Below are positions 60,595-64,000 of a stretch of DNA of 64,000 nucleotides, piece after piece. The DNA lies in assembly GCA_050952845.1 (NCBI GenBank), contig JBMNLP010000001.1:1178001-1242000 (forward strand), given 5' to 3'. A model generated the notes under the pieces. That model worked only from the letters and a program-made list of their open reading frames with translations, made no database searches and had not been told where the DNA came from. Origin of the DNA: JAGVSV01 sp050952845. GTDB taxonomy: Bacteria; Bacillota; Clostridia; Christensenellales; Aristaeellaceae. The first letter of the stretch is position 1. Every line of letters begins with the position of its first letter. The translations under genes were made by a program, and so were the position numbers.

Positions 60595-60832
60595 CATCCT
60601 TCTCCTCTACAAACCATCGCTGGGCATCGTCCTGAAATAAATAGGTCTCATGCGATGCGATTCGCACCGTGTAGCGCATGCCTTGCCCACCTGCCTTGGT
60701 GGCTGCAGCCTGACGGCGCTCAATCAACCGATCGATCTGTATCCGCCTGCCTCTGAACATCAGGGAGAGCGGCGTGACCCGGCCGTCCTCGTCAAAGGCG
60801 GCGGTGACTTTGATATATGTTCGGCGCGCCAT
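60551..60832 (-). CDS. Small protein of the dinB operon
   Basis: 93 residues, basic N-terminal half (RGRRIQIDRLIERRQAAATK) then an aromatic strand region (RYTVRIASHETYLFQDDAQRWFVEE). Similar small proteins accompany Y-family polymerase genes in Clostridia; function unknown, possibly DNA-binding or polymerase-associated. It starts three bases past the dinB stop, with GGAAGGGA upstream, and overlaps the SRAP gene. Confidence 0.78.
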   Translation of the reverse strand: MARRTYIKVTAAFDEDGRVTPLSLMFRGRRIQIDRLIERRQAAATKAGGQGMRYTVRIASHETYLFQDDAQRWFVEEKDDVREVPCIDGGRKR

Positions 60833-60835
60833 ACC

Positions 60836-62074
60836 TTAATCCCTTCCTCTCATGGCCGCCAGCGGCTGCAGGGCGTGATCGTCTACCGGGTTCACGTTTG
60901 TTAAATCACGTTGAGACAGCATCAGCCCGCGCTGGATCGACGCATGGCCGTATCTTGACCGGATGCCGTCTAACGCCTGTTCAACTGCTGCGTGTTTCCT
61001 GCGGCCAGGTTCGCTTAAAAGCGACGTCTGCCCGCTGTCTGTCGTGGGCTGTAGGTCGCTGCCACGCACGCCCAGCGAGCGTAGCGGCAATGCCCAGGAA
61101 TAGTGTTCGCGCACCAGGCTGAGTGCAGCTTGGGCGATTTCACCGCTGATGTCGCTGGCCATAGGAAGACGGCACTGGCGCTCAAAGCTGTTGAGTGCAA
61201 CATCCCGCATCCACACCGATACCGTGCGGCAGGCAAACCGGTGCGCGCGCAGCCTGGTGGCGACGCTGTCGCTCAGCAGATACAACACGGCCTTGGCATC
61301 CTCATCGCAGGCGATGTCGCGCGGGGTGGTCGTGCTGTTGCCGATGGATTTGATTTCGTCGGCTTCCTCTGCCGAAAGTACCGGCGCGTCGTCCTCGCCC
61401 CGGGCGTAGCGCTGCATGGTCTGCCCGTTTTTGCCAAATGCACGGCGGATGATGGCATCGGAGCAGGTGGCAATATCGCCGATGGTATACAGGCCCAGCT
61501 GCGCCAGGTGCGCCTGGGTGGAAGGCCCGACATACAGCAGGTTGGAGACGGGCAGCGGCCATGCTTTTTGTTGGTAGTTGTTAGGGCTGATCACCGTGGT
61601 GGCGTCGGGCTTGCGCATATCCGAGCCGAGTTTGGCAAACACCTTGTTGTAGCTGATGCCGATGGACACCGTGATCCCCAGTTCTTCCCGGGCTGCCCTG
61701 CGGATGTGCGCGGCGATTTCTTCGCCGCCCAGCCTGTGCCCCGTTACATCAAGCCAGTTTTCATCCAGGCCGAACGGCTCTACCCGGCTGGTATACTGCC
61801 GGCAAATTGCGCGCATCTTTTTGGAAAACGACAGGTACTTCCGCTGGTCAGCGCCTACGAGGATCAGGTCGGGGCATTTTCTTTGCGCCTGCCACACGGT
61901 TTCTCCTGTGATGATGCCGCAGCGCCTGGCGGCGTAGGATTTAGCCAGTACAATGCCGTGGCGCAGCCCGGGGTCGCCGCACACGACGAGCGGCTTGCCT
62001 CGAAGCTTCGGGTCGAACACCGTTTCGACGGTGGCATAAAAGTTGTTGCAGTCGCTGTGTAAAATGGTTCTCAT
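60836..62074 (-). CDS. dinB: DNA polymerase IV-type Y-family translesion polymerase
   Basis: 412 residues from the ATG at 62074, preceded by GGAG and GGTGGAT. Catalytic acidic residues: SDCNNFYATVE (N-terminal Asp) and EPFGLDENWLDVTG (Asp-Glu pair). GISYNKVFAKLGSDMRKP and the little-finger domain (TTTPRDIACDEDAKAVLYLL) follow. The late QTSLLSE could be a degenerate beta-clamp motif. First gene of the SOS operon. Confidence 0.93.
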   Translation of the reverse strand: MRTILHSDCNNFYATVETVFDPKLRGKPLVVCGDPGLRHGIVLAKSYAARRCGIITGETVWQAQRKCPDLILVGADQRKYLSFSKKMRAICRQYTSRVEPFGLDENWLDVTGHRLGGEEIAAHIRRAAREELGITVSIGISYNKVFAKLGSDMRKPDATTVISPNNYQQKAWPLPVSNLLYVGPSTQAHLAQLGLYTIGDIATCSDAIIRRAFGKNGQTMQRYARGEDDAPVLSAEEADEIKSIGNSTTTPRDIACDEDAKAVLYLLSDSVATRLRAHRFACRTVSVWMRDVALNSFERQCRLPMASDISGEIAQAALSLVREHYSWALPLRSLGVRGSDLQPTTDSGQTSLLSEPGRRKHAAVEQALDGIRSRYGHASIQRGLMLSQRDLTNVNPVDDHALQPLAAMRGRD

Positions 62075-62094
62075 ATCCACCAACTCCATAAGGG

Positions 62095-62106
62095 GAACAA
62101 GTGTTC
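62095..62106. promoter_or_regulatory. LexA (SOS) box upstream of dinB
   Basis: GAAC-AAGT-GTTC, a perfect match to the Gram-positive LexA consensus GAACRNRYGTTC, lying at the predicted transcription start, about 20 bases before dinB. Confidence 0.88.
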
Positions 62107-62114
62107 TTATGTGG

Positions 62115-62143
62115 AGTATATCAGCATTCTGCAAAAAAAGCAA
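62115..62143 (-). promoter_or_regulatory. dinB operon promoter
   Basis: Reverse strand TTGCTT (62138-62143), 17 bases, TATACT (62115-62120). The LexA box starts eight bases downstream of the -10. Confidence 0.6.
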
Positions 62144-62146
62144 GGC

Positions 62147-62171
62147 AAAAAAACCCGCCGCAGGGGCGGGT
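62147..62171 (-). terminator. Terminator downstream of fucU
   Basis: ACCCGCC/GGCGGGT stem with a 5-base loop, then seven T on the reverse strand. It partly overlaps the upstream edge of the dinB promoter. Confidence 0.85.
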
Positions 62172-62194
62172 AGCCGAAGCTGCTGGAAGTGTTG

Positions 62195-62626
62195 TTATAT
62201 GACGCCTTTTTTCAGGATGACGTTGGCGTAGACGGCCTTCTCGCCGGACATGACAACGACGGTGCTGTGTTCCTTTACCCGGTTGTAGAAGGCGAAACGC
62301 TCCACTTCTTCAACACAGGTTGCGCCGCGGTCATCATATTTTTGGATGATCTCCTTGTACGTGTCCCAGATGGGAGTTTTGACCGGGTCGCCCGGGGTCA
62401 CCTGCATCAGGGCTACGGGATGGTTTACATATGTATCCAGCGGAATCAGCTGCAGAATGGCGTCTAAAATTTCCGGCACGCCGTGCCCGTCCATGCGGAT
62501 CACGCGCCGGCCAAAGGTGTTGCCGGGGAAGTTGCCGTCGCCGATGGTGATTTCATCGCCATGGCCCATTTCGGCCAATACCATCAGAAGCTCGGGGGAA
62601 ATGATCGCGGGAATGCCTTTTAACAT
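62195..62626 (-). CDS. fucU: RbsD/FucU family sugar mutarotase
   Basis: 143 residues. MLKGIPAIISPELLMVLAEMGHGDEI with the conserved His, the DGNFPGNTFGRRVIRMDG segment and the C-terminal VYANVILKKGV match L-fucose mutarotase rather than RbsD. It interconverts sugar anomers in the cytoplasm. AAAGGAGG precedes the ATG. It lies 34 bases downstream of the kinase-like gene and probably shares its transcript. Confidence 0.9.
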   Translation of the reverse strand: MLKGIPAIISPELLMVLAEMGHGDEITIGDGNFPGNTFGRRVIRMDGHGVPEILDAILQLIPLDTYVNHPVALMQVTPGDPVKTPIWDTYKEIIQKYDDRGATCVEEVERFAFYNRVKEHSTVVVMSGEKAVYANVILKKGVI

Positions 62627-62660
62627 GGGATGCCTCCTTTATATATACGATTGATTCTTG

Positions 62661-63995
62661 TTATGTAATGCTGGGTAAACTGGCGGCTGCGATGGATTGG
62701 CCGACCCTGCGGCTCTTCTCATCCGGCAGGTGCAGTACGATGCTCTTGGCCAGATCGGGAAACTCCTGGTCCAGCACCTCCTGCGCCTTGTTGATGATCA
62801 GCGTGCCGCCCTTGCCCGATGTGACCCTGCCCATGACCAGCACATGCCGGATATGGTAAAACAGGGCGTAGTAGGCCACGGCATACCCGAAATAGACGCC
62901 GATGGTTTCAAAAATATTTTCCGCGGCGCGGCTGCCACTTGCTAACAACTCTTGGACAGCCTTGAGCTTTTCTGCAGGCGACGCGGTTTCGTCCAGCGCG
63001 ATACCGGCTGCAGGCGCCAGCTTGATGACGGCATCCTGGGAAAAGTATTTGACGCCGCAGCCATAGTCGCCCGACCACTCATCTGTCATGGCTTGTTTGG
63101 AAAAGTCAACCGGTACAAAGGCCAATTCGTTCAGCCTGCCGGTGATGTTCATGTCCTTGTCGACATACCCGCCTGCTTCACTGGTGCCCATGGCGATGCC
63201 CAGCAGGTTGCCTTCCTCCAGGCTCATGGCGCCGGCCAGCGCCGTCACATCGCCGTCATTGGCTACTTCCAGCGGGACGTCGCCAAACTCTTTGGCAATG
63301 TCGATATACATGTTCTTCACGCGCTGGTCAAACACTTCCCTCGGCACCTGGATAAACAGGGACGCCACCATGATGCGGTTGTCAATGTATACGCCGGCGC
63401 TGCTGACGCCGATGGCATCGACGCGGGGAAGATGCGAGGCAGCTGTTTTCATGGCGCTGAGAATGCCGTCATAATGGTACTGGGGGTCGCTGTTGACCTT
63501 GGGAAACCAGACAACTTCCTCGGAATAGACGGCTTTTCCGTCGATGACGGCGCTGACCTTCCTGTCGCTGCCGCCGGCGTCAAAGCCGATTCGGCAGCCA
63601 TCCAGATGATGTCCGACGGAGCTTGAGCCTTTGTCAGCTGTTACAATGCTGTCCGGATCGTCCTCGTAACGAACTTCAAAGGGGCGCTCATATACGGTAG
63701 ACATAAAATCGGCGTCAAATGCGCGCGAGCCACCGGGGCAATATGCGCTGACCAGGTGGTTGTGAATTACCTGCGAGCCGCTGGTGATGATGCGGAAGCC
63801 GCCGTGCACCCATAGCAGCGTCTTGATCATCCTGTCCATGACATCAATGTTGGCCTGGTCGTTGACGCCGTCCGGAAATATATAGGTTGACCAGGAGAAC
63901 ACATGGCTGCCGGTCCGCTCAATTCCGCAGATAAAACGCTGCTTCTTCTGGCTGGCTGCCACCTCGCGCTGATAATCGCGGTATATGACAGACAT
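62661..63995 (-). CDS. ASKHA-superfamily sugar-kinase-like protein (ROK-type)
   Basis: 444 residues if started at 63995; only five bases of upstream sequence remain, so the start and ribosome site cannot be checked. A 120-residue N-terminal part (SGSQVIHNHLVSAYCPGGSR) precedes the nucleotide-binding core: IGFDAGGSDRKVSAVID (phosphate 1), AIGVSSAGVYIDN, VANDGDVTALAGAM, GIAMGTSEAGGYVD and MGRVTSGKGGTLII (adenosine). No ROK zinc cluster is seen. With fucU downstream it may phosphorylate a deoxy- or pentose sugar, but the substrate is unassigned. Confidence 0.8.
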   Translation of the reverse strand: MSVIYRDYQREVAASQKKQRFICGIERTGSHVFSWSTYIFPDGVNDQANIDVMDRMIKTLLWVHGGFRIITSGSQVIHNHLVSAYCPGGSRAFDADFMSTVYERPFEVRYEDDPDSIVTADKGSSSVGHHLDGCRIGFDAGGSDRKVSAVIDGKAVYSEEVVWFPKVNSDPQYHYDGILSAMKTAASHLPRVDAIGVSSAGVYIDNRIMVASLFIQVPREVFDQRVKNMYIDIAKEFGDVPLEVANDGDVTALAGAMSLEEGNLLGIAMGTSEAGGYVDKDMNITGRLNELAFVPVDFSKQAMTDEWSGDYGCGVKYFSQDAVIKLAPAAGIALDETASPAEKLKAVQELLASGSRAAENIFETIGVYFGYAVAYYALFYHIRHVLVMGRVTSGKGGTLIINKAQEVLDQEFPDLAKSIVLHLPDEKSRRVGQSIAAASLPSIT

Positions 63996-64000
63996 GGGTT

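Noticed and set aside
62130..62171. Second SOS box or attenuator between fucU and dinB
   Set aside because: The GC hairpin with a T run reads as the fucU terminator; no second GAAC-N4-GTTC is present.
1..64000. tRNA, rRNA genes or CRISPR arrays
   Set aside because: No clover-leaf sequence with TTCGANTC arm, no rRNA motif and no regularly spaced repeats were seen on either strand.

Overview
The window reads as a chromosomal segment of a Gram-positive, strictly anaerobic member of the Bacillota, most likely a Clostridia-type lineage with fairly GC-rich DNA. Supporting features are a single-chain pyruvate:ferredoxin oxidoreductase, a short-form RpoC, the ireB-ruvX-yrzB order, VanW, HtrA, YugP and DUF554 proteins, strong GGAGG ribosome sites and LexA boxes of the GAAC-N4-GTTC type. 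I cannot name a genus. No tRNA, rRNA or CRISPR array is visible. Both ends cut genes or their leaders: a membrane protein at base 1 and a sugar-kinase-like gene at base 63995.

Layout: uvrA and a following membrane gene (1-3348, minus); a GH43-like glycosidase; an IS1634-type insertion sequence (4755-6838) between two perfect 75-bp direct repeats; a long plus-strand operon (thioredoxin-reductase-like flavoprotein, secreted protein, tdh-kbl threonine degradation, trpS, DmpA-type peptidase, acpS, nnrD/nnrE; 7014-14821). On the minus strand follow tsaC, a newly recognised candidate 6S RNA (15899-16093) and rpoC-rpoB. Then come a DUF554 membrane protein, the ireB-ruvX-yrzB cluster with ruvX and yrzB in one reading frame, and a solute-binding protein whose ABC transporter partners survive only as fragments interrupted by a 165-bp foldback element (28336-28811).

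The middle (28812-49671) holds acyltransferase-type genes, an HD phosphohydrolase, a GH31 glycosidase, YugP, a minus-strand membrane/envelope cluster (GtrA, a large polytopic protein, an MFS-acyltransferase fusion), PFOR under a near-consensus promoter, an alkaline-phosphatase-superfamily protein, HtrA, MutT, a zinc ribbon, a GT-C-like membrane protein and VanW. A TetR regulator then precedes a promoter with a 12-bp palindrome and three tightly spaced genes: a secreted CHAP amidase, a GMP-synthetase homologue that has lost its catalytic residues in both domains, and a GNAT acetyltransferase. This is the least familiar gene set in the window.

The last part carries a compact myo-inositol catabolic operon, iolC-G-B-D-E (54383-60017), a LexA-controlled dinB / small protein / SRAP peptidase operon (60019-62143), and a fucU mutarotase with an ASKHA/ROK-like kinase. 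Together the genes suggest a sugar- and inositol-fermenting anaerobe with pyruvate routed through ferredoxin, and a SOS response that includes translesion synthesis and abasic-site protection.

Starts were chosen by ribosome-binding sites and family length. Promoters, operators and the 6S RNA were read by eye and not computed. Family names rest on motif recognition, not on a database search.
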